From Acidithiobacillus sulfurivorans (GTDB lineage Bacteria > Pseudomonadota > Gammaproteobacteria > Acidithiobacillales > Acidithiobacillaceae): 64,000 bases of DNA. Positions 1 to 7,985 of the stretch are shown one piece after another. The translations under genes and the position numbers were made by a program. The notes below the pieces were generated by a model, which was not told the DNA's origin, ran no database searches, and saw only the letters and a list, made by a program, of their open reading frames with translations. The number at the start of each line of letters is the position of its first letter. Within the stretch, counting starts at the first letter, position 1. The stretch is taken from assembly GCF_018853815.1 (NCBI RefSeq), contig NZ_JAAOMP010000153.1, forward strand, positions 1 through 64,000, read 5' to 3'.

Positions 1-70
1 CCCGCCATGCCAGCCACTGACTGGCCGCGCCCAGAATAACCAGACCTGCCAGAATCAGCATGATGTTCAT
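1..70 (-). CDS. Cation:proton antiporter, N-terminal fragment (runs off the left edge)
   Basis: Only the first 23 residues are visible, starting at the ATG at 70. They form a hydrophobic helix ending in the pattern Gly-x-x-x-Gln-Trp-Leu-Ala-Trp-Arg. That pattern is common at the N-terminus of CPA-type sodium/proton antiporters, where it is followed by an Arg-Leu-Pro segment; this is recall of the family, not an alignment. The gene begins 13 bp after the stop of the GlsB-like gene on the same strand, so the two may be co-transcribed. No strong Shine-Dalgarno is visible. The rest of the protein lies outside the window. Confidence 0.45.
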   Translation of the reverse strand, partial: MNIMLILAGLVILGAASQWLAWR

Positions 71-83
71 AACGGTTTATTTT

Positions 84-341
84 TTAGAGTTTTTTGATTA
101 GCTTGACGATAAACAAAAGAATAATGGCACCAATAAAGGCAACAATAATGGCACCGATAATGCCCGCCCCAAAAAGGCCAATCAAGCCAATCGTCGTCAG
201 GACAAAGCCACCGATGAAAGCGCCGATGATGCCGACAATGATGTCTCCGATGGTGCCAAACCCCCGGCCTTTGATGAGTAATCCGGCCAGCCAGCCAGCG
301 ATTCCACCGACGATGAGAAAAACAATAATGTTCATTAACAT
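84..341 (-). CDS. GlsB/YeaQ/YmgE family stress-response membrane protein
   Basis: An 85-residue, almost wholly hydrophobic protein with three predicted membrane helices. It carries the glycine-rich pattern of the transglycosylase-associated/YeaQ family: an early Gly-Gly-x-x-Gly-Trp-Leu-Ala-Gly followed by Gly-x-Gly-x-Gly-x-x-Gly-Asp. Family members are small inner-membrane proteins induced by stress in enterobacteria; their molecular role is not settled. The ATG at 341 is chosen because AGAGGA lies seven bases upstream. A second ATG two codons later has a worse position. It sits directly upstream of an antiporter gene on the same strand. Length is normal for the family. Confidence 0.85.
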   Translation of the reverse strand: MLMNIIVFLIVGGIAGWLAGLLIKGRGFGTIGDIIVGIIGAFIGGFVLTTIGLIGLFGAGIIGAIIVAFIGAIILLFIVKLIKKL

Positions 342-634
342 GGTTCAATCCTCTTTGAATTTTAGTAATAGCCTACGAAATTAACACATAACGCCTTTTC
401 AAGTCATTATAAATATATATAGATACTTATATGTTATCATAAATCAAGCTTTTTTATTCTTACAAAAAGGATTTTCATATTTCTTAACAATTTTGATTGT
501 TGCTATGTCTTATCTGGAGTGGCCCTAAAACCTTACACTGTGCACTGCAACCTTGGTCTTTAGCCTGTTTTCAGGTTGACCATGTGTTTGTGGAGCTTTT
601 TTATACAACATTACAGCGTGTAAGAGGTTTTATA
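342..634. other. AT-rich intergenic region between divergent genes
   Basis: About 290 bp with runs of A and T, especially 400-480, separate the minus-strand GlsB-like gene from the plus-strand sulfotransferase gene. It probably carries both promoters. No clear -35/-10 pair stands out. An upstream in-frame extension of the sulfotransferase reading frame from 497 is treated as non-coding because the better ribosome binding site is further down. Confidence 0.4.
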
Positions 635-1576
635 GTGATTAATGAGTTTTTGGAGCATGCCCCCGATGGTCAACAAATTCAGAGAACTATCGTAACGGTC
701 ATCGGCATGCATAGAAGTGGTACGAGTGCCATTGCCAAAGGTCTGGAGTGTTTGGGGCTCAATATGGGGGATGCTTTGATTGCGCCCGGAGAAGACAATC
801 CGAGGGGCTACTGGGAAGATGCCGAGGTCTTGCGAATCAACAAGGAAGTTCTTGAACGTTTAAATATTGCGTGGAATGACATCCGGATTGTGCCGGAAGC
901 TCTTTTTTTAGGTGCAGCACTGAAAGATCTCCATGCTCAGGCGGAAAAGTTATTGATCAGTCGTGCAGATCAATACGCCATGTGGGGATTCAAAGATCCT
1001 AGAACTTTAAGAGTCTTGCCTTTCTGGTTGCATGCTGCAGAACAGTCAGGGGTTAATCTTCAGTTTGTCGTCGCTCTGCGGCACCCTTATGCCGTGGCGC
1101 TATCGCTGCAAAAGCGCAATGGTATATCCCTTACGAGAGGCCAATTGATGTGGGCGGCATATATCTTACCTTTTCTGCCGCTTATTAAAAATTATCCTCA
1201 TGTTTTTATTTCATATGATGATTTGTTGGAACAGCCAGCACTTATCCTGGAAAAAATCGCTTTACATCTGGCGCTTTCGATAGACGAGAATAAACTCAAA
1301 AAATATGTTGAACAGTTTTTAAGTCAATCTCTAAGACATCATTCTGTTTCGCTTCATGATGAAGATTATACCAAACAGGTGTTGCCATTGCTCGATGAAA
1401 TATATCATATTCTAACCGCCATTAAACAAAATGAAAGTAACGCACAGTGGGTTCTATGGGCAGCATGTTATGAAGAATATCAACGTTGTCAAAGCATTCT
1501 TGAAGAGCTCGATGCTGAAAGCGATTACCACTGGAAACGGCGAGGAAGTTTCCTGAAGAGGTTGATTTATGGTTAG
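635..1576 (+). CDS. Sulfotransferase family protein
   Basis: A 313-residue protein with the PAPS-binding loop of cytosolic-type sulfotransferases near residues 24-31 (Gly-Met-His-Arg-Ser-Gly-Thr-Ser) and a later Leu-Arg-His-Pro...Ser segment that fits the 3'-phosphate-binding region. Such enzymes move sulfate from PAPS to a hydroxyl on a carbohydrate or other acceptor. The GTG at 635 is preferred over the upstream ATG at 497 because AAGAGG ends seven bases before it, and the extra N-terminal residues from 497 look unlike a protein start. A family 25 glycosyltransferase follows 42 bp downstream, so the acceptor is probably a surface glycan. The acceptor itself cannot be named from sequence. 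Confidence 0.75.
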   Translation: MINEFLEHAPDGQQIQRTIVTVIGMHRSGTSAIAKGLECLGLNMGDALIAPGEDNPRGYWEDAEVLRINKEVLERLNIAWNDIRIVPEALFLGAALKDLHAQAEKLLISRADQYAMWGFKDPRTLRVLPFWLHAAEQSGVNLQFVVALRHPYAVALSLQKRNGISLTRGQLMWAAYILPFLPLIKNYPHVFISYDDLLEQPALILEKIALHLALSIDENKLKKYVEQFLSQSLRHHSVSLHDEDYTKQVLPLLDEIYHILTAIKQNESNAQWVLWAACYEEYQRCQSILEELDAESDYHWKRRGSFLKRLIYG

Positions 1577-1618
1577 GCATAACGGTAAGAATATCAACAC
1601 AGGGAAAGGATCATTGCA

Positions 1619-2419
1619 TTGAAGAAACGTATGCCTCCTATTCATGTGATTTCCATGGCGAGTCACCCTGAACGCCGTCATCATATTTCAGCAGAAGCCA
1701 GGCGTTTGCAAGTACATTTAAATTTGTTTGAAGCTTGTGCACCTAGGCACATTGCTGATTACCCCAATTATTATGATCGGGCGTACCGAAAAAAGTATTT
1801 CGGATATGAAATGGCCCCTGGCGAAGTCGGGTGTTTTATGAGTCATCGTGCATTGTGGCAACTATGCGCACAATCAGAGGATGTGGCTTGGTGTATTCTC
1901 GAGGATGATGTAGTACTAGGGCCTGATTTTGTTGGAAAAGTTGCGCTCGCTATGGATACTGCCGGGGAGTGGGATATTTTGCGTCTGATGAGTGAACGTT
2001 GGGATCGGCGTGGTAAACTGTATCGTCGTGTGAATAATGAATTTCGGCTGATGCGTTACGTTCGACAGCCACAGGGAACGGCTGCCTATCTTATACGACC
2101 AGAAGCCGCCAAAGTATTACTGAAACATACTGAAAAAATGCGTGACGCAGTAGATAAGATGATGGATCAATACTGGTTGCATGGATTGCGCATGTTGGTT
2201 CTTGAACCTGCTCTTGTTTCTATTGATGAGAAGCTGCAATCCATTATTCAAGAGCGCGGATGGTCTGCGGAGCACCGAACATCTCGTCCATTCTGGCGAC
2301 GTCTGCAAAGAGATGTCAGGAATGGCTGGGAAAGTCTCTGCGCAAGGAGTTATCTGTGGGCACACACTTTCAAGAAAATATTTATCCGGGTTTTATATTG
2401 CGCAACATCAGCAGAATGA
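1619..2419 (+). CDS. Glycosyltransferase family 25 (LPS-type) protein
   Basis: A 266-residue protein with the GT25 layout: an N-terminal His-Val-Ile-Ser-x-x-x-x-x-x-Arg-Arg segment, then Gly-Glu-x-Gly-Cys-x-x-Ser-His near residue 70, then Leu-Glu-Asp-Asp-Val as the metal/nucleotide-sugar DxD site. GT25 members add galactose or related sugars to lipooligosaccharide. The TTG at 1619 is chosen because AAAGGA lies eight bases upstream; the first ATG is only four codons later, so little depends on it. It follows the sulfotransferase and probably shares its transcript. The last 38 bp overlap the 3' end of the convergent hdeD-like gene. Confidence 0.8.
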   Translation: MKKRMPPIHVISMASHPERRHHISAEARRLQVHLNLFEACAPRHIADYPNYYDRAYRKKYFGYEMAPGEVGCFMSHRALWQLCAQSEDVAWCILEDDVVLGPDFVGKVALAMDTAGEWDILRLMSERWDRRGKLYRRVNNEFRLMRYVRQPQGTAAYLIRPEAAKVLLKHTEKMRDAVDKMMDQYWLHGLRMLVLEPALVSIDEKLQSIIQERGWSAEHRTSRPFWRRLQRDVRNGWESLCARSYLWAHTFKKIFIRVLYCATSAE

Positions 2420-2930
2420 TTCCATCAAATATCAGGTTGACGCCCACAAATATGCCGACCAGGATCAATGAACCTCGAGGCCAGGTGACAACGAAGAGAA
2501 GGGCAATGAAAATATCTACAATACCACTAAATATAGACCAGCCCCGCCCATGCCCCGGATAGATTTTCATTTGCGTGAAATTTCGGTAAGCATCAATGAT
2601 GAAATACAGAATGAACATCAAACCAATTGCAGCAATTCCTGCTTTCGGTAAGGCAATCATGATGCCACCAGTGATAAAAAGCAGTAAGGGTTTCAGCCAG
2701 TCAGCCAGTTGATGCTCGTGCATCTGAATGCTGTGTGCAATCCAGGTGAATCCGGCAATAATCAGCATGGCTGCAATAATGCCATCAGTTACTGCAGAAA
2801 GAATAATTGGGCTTAAAAGTCCAAATATTCCGATTATAATTAATAAAATGGCTACAGGTAGTAAGTATTTACCGAACATTTTCTTTTCGGTTTCAATGAT
2901 ATTCTGCAGATCAGGAATGTTGGGATTCAA
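2382..2930 (-). CDS. HdeD family acid-resistance membrane protein
   Basis: A 182-residue protein whose body consists of six closely spaced hydrophobic segments with short loops, as in HdeD/DUF308 proteins. E. coli HdeD is an inner-membrane protein linked to acid resistance at high cell density. The TTG at 2930 is chosen because AAAGGA lies eight bases upstream and overlaps the stop codon of the phosphorylase gene; the ATG at 2879 has no comparable site. A longer frame back to 3083 would overlap the phosphorylase and is rejected. The gene is the distal member of a minus-strand run with the phosphorylase. Its 3' end overlaps the convergent glycosyltransferase by 38 bp. Confidence 0.8.
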   Translation of the reverse strand: MNPNIPDLQNIIETEKKMFGKYLLPVAILLIIIGIFGLLSPIILSAVTDGIIAAMLIIAGFTWIAHSIQMHEHQLADWLKPLLLFITGGIMIALPKAGIAAIGLMFILYFIIDAYRNFTQMKIYPGHGRGWSIFSGIVDIFIALLFVVTWPRGSLILVGIFVGVNLIFDGIILLMLRNIKPG

Positions 2931-2943
2931 TTTTTTGTTCCTT

Positions 2944-5475
2944 TTAACGGTACCAGAGTATTTCCGCACTCTCCATGGGCACCAGGCAATTTTCATGGCA
3001 AGGAATGATGCGCGGGGTGTAGTCTGCCAAGTCACGATCAGCAGGTATGTCCAACGTGTAATTGTAACTGTTGACTGCTCCACTCAGTGCTTCACCACGC
3101 TGCATGGGAACCACTTCTAAAGGATATTGATCACTTCGGTTGGCAAATAGTTCCACGCTGATAGATTCCGCATCCAGATCGTCCAGATAAACATGCACTT
3201 CAAAATAATGTCGATTATTTTCCGTACGGGCATGGAGATCGCCAAAATGAAGAAGAGACCAGTGCTGACGAATGTTTTTTTGCCAGGTACAAATTTCCTC
3301 AATCTGACTTTTTTCACTACGAGCGGCGAGGAGACGTCCAGCGGGTTCGTACAGCGTGGACACATAATCGCGAAGCATCCGGTTACTGCTGAACAAAGGG
3401 GTAAGCCGACTCATGCTTTCGCGAATTTTCTGAATCCAGGCTTGCGGGCAACCGCTGGCATCGCGATCCTGATAAAAAAGAGGAACAATCTCATTTTCCA
3501 ACAACCGGTAAAGTACTTCTGCTTCCTGGATATCCCATTGTGGATCATCATCATGTTCGGCGCGGTCACCGATAGCCCAGCCGGTTTCCTGACAATAGGC
3601 TTCAGCCCACCAGCCATCCAGCTCGGATAAATTAAGTCCGCCATTGACCAACACTTTCATGCCACTGGTCCCGCTGGCTTCCCAAGGGCGGCGCGGCGTA
3701 TTAATCCACAAGTCGACGCCCTGAACCAGATGCTCGGCCACCAGCATGTCGTAATCGGCAATAAAGACAATATGATTGGCCAGCTCGGGATGTTGATGAA
3801 TAAACAAGGTCCACTGCTGAATCATATTCTTGCCCACTTCGTCCTGAGGATGAGCCTTTCCGGCAATGAGCAGTTGTACCGGGTGATGTGGATTGGTCAG
3901 CAATTGCCTCAGTCTGTCGGGATCACTCAAGAGCAGATTGGGACGTTTATAGGCAGTAAAGCGACGTGCAAACCCGATCGTCAGCGCATTAGGATCCAAT
4001 GCCAACGCTGCACGTTCTTGATCCTCCAGCGGCGCGTGCGCCTGCGCGAGTTGTTGCTGAAGCCGTTGCCGCGCGAAATGGATCACCTGCTGACGGCCTT
4101 TGCTGCGTAATTCCCAGATCAAGCTGTCGGGTGTTTTACGGAATTCTGCTTCGAGATTTTGCAAGTCGCCCAGCCAACGTTGCTTACCGCAACAGGATGT
4201 CCACAGGGCATCCGCTTCAGCAGAATCCCAGGAGGGCATGTGCACACCATTGGTGACATGGGTTACTGGAACCTCGTCAGCGGGCCAGCGTGGGAAAAGC
4301 GGCTGAAACAGACGTCTACTGACTTCTCCATGCAGGCGGCTGACGGCATTGACAATAATGCTGCCGTGAATCGCCAGCCAGGCCATATTAAATGGCTCAT
4401 GCGGATCATTGGGATTTTCCCGTCCCAGCGCCAGGATGCTTTCCACATCGACACCAAAAGCTTCTGGGGCTCCTGCAATGTAACGCGTCATTAATTCTGC
4501 AGGGAAACGGTCAAAACCAGCAGATACGGGGGTATGCGTGGTAAAAATGTTTCCGGCCCGAGTGGCATTGAGAGCACATTCAAACGCCGAGCCATGATCG
4601 CGCATATGGCTGTATGCGCGGGCCAGAATGGCAAATGCGGCATGCCCTTCATTAAGATGACAAATTTCGGGTTGAACACCCAGACGGCGCAATAATAGCC
4701 AGCCACCGATGCCAAGACAGATTTCCTGCTGCAGGCGGGTTTCCGGACCGCCTCCATATAACTCAGCGGTTATACCTCGATCCGCCGGAGTATTCAGGGG
4801 ATCGTTACTATCCAGTAAATACAAAGTTACCCTGCCTACCTGGGCTTGCCAGGCACGTAATATGACTTTTCGGCCAGGGAAGGGGAGTTGCAGGCGCAAC
4901 CATTCTCCTTCGCTGTCACGAACCGGGGTGACAGGCATCTGGGTTGGATCGTTATAGGGATAAAATTCCTGTTGCCGACTGTTTTCATCCAGCGTTTGGC
5001 GAAAATAGCCCTGTTGCCAGAGCAGGCCAATACCCAGCAATGGGATGCCCAGGTCACTGGCGGTTTTCAGGCAATCGCCAGCCAGGATTCCCAGCCCTCC
5101 AGAGTATATGGGCAGGGCTTCGGAGAGTCCGAATTCCATACTGAAATAGGCTACCTGCCGGAAAGAAGCCGGAGCATGATTTTGTTCAAACCAACTGCTT
5201 TGGGCTAATTGTTCCTGATGCAGCGCAGTAAATGCCTTGAGCTGTTCAATGAATGCTGTATTTTGCGCCAATTCTTGTAAGGTTTGACTACCGATATTCT
5301 GTAAAATCAACCAGGGATTGCGCGTTTGCTCCCAAAGTTCTGGCGCTATTTCGGACCAGAGGGAGTCGGCAGCATGACTCCACGACCAGCGTAAATCCAG
5401 AGCCAGATCAGCCAGGCCACTGAGAGATTCCGGCATTTGCGGGAGCAGGTAACAGGGTGCAATAGTCACAAACAT
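2944..5475 (-). CDS. glgP: Alpha-glucan (glycogen) phosphorylase
   Basis: An 843-residue GT35 phosphorylase of the bacterial/archaeal type with an N-terminal DUF3417-like segment (Leu-Ala-Leu-Asp-Leu-Arg-Trp-Ser-Trp-Ser). It releases glucose-1-phosphate from glycogen or maltodextrins using phosphate. The pyridoxal-phosphate lysine is expected in Gly-Thr-Ser-Gly-Met-Lys, which is present in the C-terminal third. His-Leu-Asn-Glu-Gly-His-Ala near residue 270 is another family signature. Length is normal for this subfamily. The ATG at 5475 has GGAG only a few bases upstream, a tight spacing, but the next methionine would cut off the conserved start. It lies 82 bp after an aldolase gene on the same strand, suggesting glucan degradation feeding glycolysis. 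Confidence 0.93.
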   Translation of the reverse strand: MFVTIAPCYLLPQMPESLSGLADLALDLRWSWSHAADSLWSEIAPELWEQTRNPWLILQNIGSQTLQELAQNTAFIEQLKAFTALHQEQLAQSSWFEQNHAPASFRQVAYFSMEFGLSEALPIYSGGLGILAGDCLKTASDLGIPLLGIGLLWQQGYFRQTLDENSRQQEFYPYNDPTQMPVTPVRDSEGEWLRLQLPFPGRKVILRAWQAQVGRVTLYLLDSNDPLNTPADRGITAELYGGGPETRLQQEICLGIGGWLLLRRLGVQPEICHLNEGHAAFAILARAYSHMRDHGSAFECALNATRAGNIFTTHTPVSAGFDRFPAELMTRYIAGAPEAFGVDVESILALGRENPNDPHEPFNMAWLAIHGSIIVNAVSRLHGEVSRRLFQPLFPRWPADEVPVTHVTNGVHMPSWDSAEADALWTSCCGKQRWLGDLQNLEAEFRKTPDSLIWELRSKGRQQVIHFARQRLQQQLAQAHAPLEDQERAALALDPNALTIGFARRFTAYKRPNLLLSDPDRLRQLLTNPHHPVQLLIAGKAHPQDEVGKNMIQQWTLFIHQHPELANHIVFIADYDMLVAEHLVQGVDLWINTPRRPWEASGTSGMKVLVNGGLNLSELDGWWAEAYCQETGWAIGDRAEHDDDPQWDIQEAEVLYRLLENEIVPLFYQDRDASGCPQAWIQKIRESMSRLTPLFSSNRMLRDYVSTLYEPAGRLLAARSEKSQIEEICTWQKNIRQHWSLLHFGDLHARTENNRHYFEVHVYLDDLDAESISVELFANRSDQYPLEVVPMQRGEALSGAVNSYNYTLDIPADRDLADYTPRIIPCHENCLVPMESAEILWYR

Positions 5476-5557
5476 TTCTCCGCTATGTCAGGGCTTGAGC
5501 TTATCGTGATATGGCTTGGCGATCCGAAAAGGTCATTGATATTCCGCAATGAAACGG

Positions 5558-6478
5558 TCAATGGTTTTCTCCCAAAAATTTAACGGCTTCTTCTACACTC
5601 TGGTTGTTTACTACCAAGGCATGAATTGCCTGACAAAAGCGGATGGCATCCGGTTGACTGCGTTGATGAACATTTCGGCCTGTTGCACAGCCTTGTGTGC
5701 CACCAATATGCATTTGCTCAGACAGGCGCTGCAAAAAGCTTTTCGAGTCGGTTTCTGAACCTCCCGCACAAATGACCTGGGTACGTCCCGCTGCCGCAAC
5801 GGCCTCACCCAGCAGGCGGGCATCCATGTTTCCCTGTGCATCCAAGGGGGGATTCACCTTCGCAAAATCAGCACCGAGACAAGCAACGAGGCCGCTGGCT
5901 CCGGCAATCATATGCGGATCCTGTTCCTTGTTACCGACGGCCTGTCCCCGAGGATAAGCCCAGATAACCGCCAAAAGACCCATGGCATGGGCATCCTGGA
6001 TGATACGCGCGGCTTCAGACAACATCTCGGGCTCATACAGTGAACCGGGATAGATGGTATAACCGACGCCAACAATTTTCAGGCCAGAGTGCCGGACAAA
6101 ATCATATACCTGAGCCATGCTCTGCCACTGCAAACTGGCAGGATCACGCTGGGCGGTTTTCACCAGGTGGGTTTTGCTGTTGAGTTTAAGCAGATAGGGC
6201 ACTTCAGGATAATCCATTCCATAGTGGCTGATCAGACCCATCTGAGCCGCGAAACAACCTACCGGGGCCGCACTGGCAATCCGAAAAAGATGCTCGGGGT
6301 CGGCATCGTCCGCAGCAACCTGTCCTCCGACAAAATCATCATTCAGGTGTTCGACCTTTTGATCGCCTGCCATTAAAAAAAGACGCCCGCTTTCTTGCGT
6401 GGCGAGTTGGTAGTTTTCTGTCCAGCGTTTAGCGCTGTCAACGGGAATACCCAAAGGGGGATGCTTGAATTGAGACAT
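5558..6478 (-). CDS. Class I fructose-bisphosphate aldolase, DhnA type
   Basis: A 306-residue protein of the DeoC/LacD/DhnA aldolase family, the class I type that uses a Schiff-base lysine rather than metal. The lysine in Gly-Ala-Asp-Phe-Ala-Lys-Val-Asn is the likely catalytic residue. Other marks are Met-Ala-Gly-Asp-Gln-Lys-Val-Glu-His near the start and Cys-Ala-Gly-Gly-Ser-Glu on the phosphate-binding side. Expected reaction: reversible cleavage of fructose-1,6-bisphosphate to dihydroxyacetone phosphate and glyceraldehyde-3-phosphate. The ATG at 6478 has AAGGAG nine bases upstream; the longer frame to 6568 has no such site. It lies upstream of the phosphorylase on the same strand. A related transaldolase-like activity cannot be excluded. 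Confidence 0.82.
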   Translation of the reverse strand: MSQFKHPPLGIPVDSAKRWTENYQLATQESGRLFLMAGDQKVEHLNDDFVGGQVAADDADPEHLFRIASAAPVGCFAAQMGLISHYGMDYPEVPYLLKLNSKTHLVKTAQRDPASLQWQSMAQVYDFVRHSGLKIVGVGYTIYPGSLYEPEMLSEAARIIQDAHAMGLLAVIWAYPRGQAVGNKEQDPHMIAGASGLVACLGADFAKVNPPLDAQGNMDARLLGEAVAAAGRTQVICAGGSETDSKSFLQRLSEQMHIGGTQGCATGRNVHQRSQPDAIRFCQAIHALVVNNQSVEEAVKFLGENH

Positions 6479-6604
6479 GCCTGTCAACTCCTTTTTCATG
6501 GTTAAAAGGGAAAATGTGGTTGACTTGATTATAGGAGATGGACGTGAACCGTGAGCGTTTTGGTCCATCTCGTTGTTGCAATTAAGTGCTTTGACCTAAA
6601 GATT

Positions 6605-6949
6605 TTACTTGGCTACATCTCGCTGCTTGGCTACACGGTGGCTCAGGACGGCAATTTCATGGGCGAGAAGGTATTGATCCTTGGTGACCTCCCATTCCCG
6701 AGCCTGCTCCGCATCGTAGTTTTCCGGATCACAGAGAGCAGAAAGCTGTTCACAATTCATACTGTCATTCAGGAAGCCAATCAGCTCCACAAGCTGATCG
6801 TTGCCCAGAACGCCCACGGCAGCATTCAGGGATAATCCTTCTTTTTTGCTGAGTTGTTCTGCTGCCGCAATAGTTGCTGCATCCAGGGAGTCCTGATTTT
6901 TGAGAGAGAGGGCGCGAGACAGGGCTGACGTTAAATCAATAATGGACAT
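6605..6949 (-). CDS. Conserved-looking hypothetical protein, 114 residues
   Basis: Family not recognised. It has a soluble, mainly helical composition with no signal peptide or membrane segment. Two cysteines lie in Asn-Cys-Glu-Gln-Leu-Ser-Ala-Leu-Cys. The start at 6949 is well supported by GGAGG close upstream. It lies between the aldolase gene and the polyphosphate kinase gene on the same strand, 52 bp after the kinase, so co-expression is likely. Position suggests a role tied to reserve metabolism, but nothing in the sequence shows one. Confidence 0.6.
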   Translation of the reverse strand: MSIIDLTSALSRALSLKNQDSLDAATIAAAEQLSKKEGLSLNAAVGVLGNDQLVELIGFLNDSMNCEQLSALCDPENYDAEQAREWEVTKDQYLLAHEIAVLSHRVAKQRDVAK

Positions 6950-7001
6950 ATTTCCTCCGGGTCAAAATGAATTGGGAAAAGTAATGGAGATGGCTGAATC
7001 G

Positions 7002-7847
7002 TTATTCCTGAATCATGGCATTGTCCAGATAAAGCGCTTCATATTCAAAAACAATGGATTGATCAGGAAGTACCTGCATTTCGTCCTTACCGGAGTAGGA
7101 CAGGCGACTGAGTATCCCCTTAATGAGTTGCAACCGGGCTCTCTTTTTATCATTGGCATTGACAATAATCCAGGGTGCGAAAGGAGAATGACTGCGGGCA
7201 AACATGATATTGCGTGCTTCGCTATAATCCTTCCAATGTTTCAAAGCTTTTTCGTCAATGGGACTGGTTTTCCATTGCTTGAGTGGATCATCCTTGCGAG
7301 ACTCAAGGCGTTTTTTCTGTTCGTCGCGGGAAATATCCAGATAGAACTTGAAAAGATGAATGCCGGACCGCACCAGCATACCTTCAAAATTATTGACTTC
7401 GGCGAAAAACTCTTCGTATTGCTGGTCCGTACAGAATCCCATCACCTTTTCAACGCCCGCACGGTTGTACCAACTGCGATTGAAAAAGACCATTTCTGCG
7501 GCTGAGGGCAGGTGTTCAATGTAGCGTTGAAAATACCACTGACTTTCTTCCTTGTCCGAAGGCTTACTTAATGCAACCACCCGGGTTTCGCGAGGACTGA
7601 GGTGTTCGATGATGCGTTTGATGGAACCATCTTTACCGGCTGAATCCCGACCTTCGAGTATCACCAGTATTTTTTCATTTTTACGAATAATATCTCTTTG
7701 TAATTTGACCAGTTCAATCTGGAGGGCACGCAGTTCTGCCTTGTAATGGGCTTTTTCATCAGAATGATTTTTTTCGTGTGCGTCTTGCGTTTCCTGTGCA
7801 TCGTGTTGAAGTGACTGCGTAGTACTATTTTTTTTATTCCTAGACAT
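7002..7847 (-). CDS. ppk2: Polyphosphate kinase 2 family protein
   Basis: A 281-residue single-domain PPK2. Walker A is Gly-Arg-Asp-Ser-Ala-Gly-Lys-Asp-Gly (about residues 66-74) and the Walker B-like segment is Phe-Phe-Asn-Arg-Ser-Trp-Tyr-Asn-Arg-Ala-Gly-Val-Glu (121-133); both match the family. PPK2 enzymes use polyphosphate to phosphorylate nucleotides, mostly NDP to NTP for class I. The first 35 residues are polar, His/Lys-rich and likely disordered. AGGAG lies eight bases before the ATG at 7847. It sits upstream of the unknown 114-residue gene, the aldolase and the phosphorylase, so stored polyphosphate and stored glucan may be mobilised together. The exact class and preferred nucleotide cannot be told from sequence. 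Confidence 0.92.
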   Translation of the reverse strand: MSRNKKNSTTQSLQHDAQETQDAHEKNHSDEKAHYKAELRALQIELVKLQRDIIRKNEKILVILEGRDSAGKDGSIKRIIEHLSPRETRVVALSKPSDKEESQWYFQRYIEHLPSAAEMVFFNRSWYNRAGVEKVMGFCTDQQYEEFFAEVNNFEGMLVRSGIHLFKFYLDISRDEQKKRLESRKDDPLKQWKTSPIDEKALKHWKDYSEARNIMFARSHSPFAPWIIVNANDKKRARLQLIKGILSRLSYSGKDEMQVLPDQSIVFEYEALYLDNAMIQE

Positions 7848-7936
7848 CTCGGGACTCCTGCATGGTTTGTGCTGCCAAGGTAATGGTAGAGCATACCTGA
7901 CTATTATAGAACATTTCCATACGATTATGTGAAGCT

Positions 7937-7960
7937 AAAAAAAGGGGCCATACGGCCCCA
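7937..7960 (-). terminator. Rho-independent terminator after cydAB (first copy)
   Basis: On the minus strand, GGGGCC, a four-base loop and GGCCCC are followed directly by a run of seven T. The stem is at 7944-7949 and 7954-7959. It lies 26 bp after the cydB stop codon and before the ppk2 start, so it should separate the two units. Confidence 0.85.
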
Positions 7961-7985
7961 AACAGAACATCACCAGGGAAATGGC

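Noticed and set aside
497-634. N-terminal extension of the sulfotransferase
   Set aside because: The GTG at 635 has a good ribosome binding site and the extension lacks one and looks unlike protein sequence.
2931-3083. N-terminal extension of the hdeD-like gene
   Set aside because: It overlaps the phosphorylase gene out of frame; TTG at 2930 has a strong ribosome binding site.
7961-7985. A cydX-like small gene after the first cydB
   Set aside because: The space before the terminator is too short; no suitable frame is present after the second cydB either.
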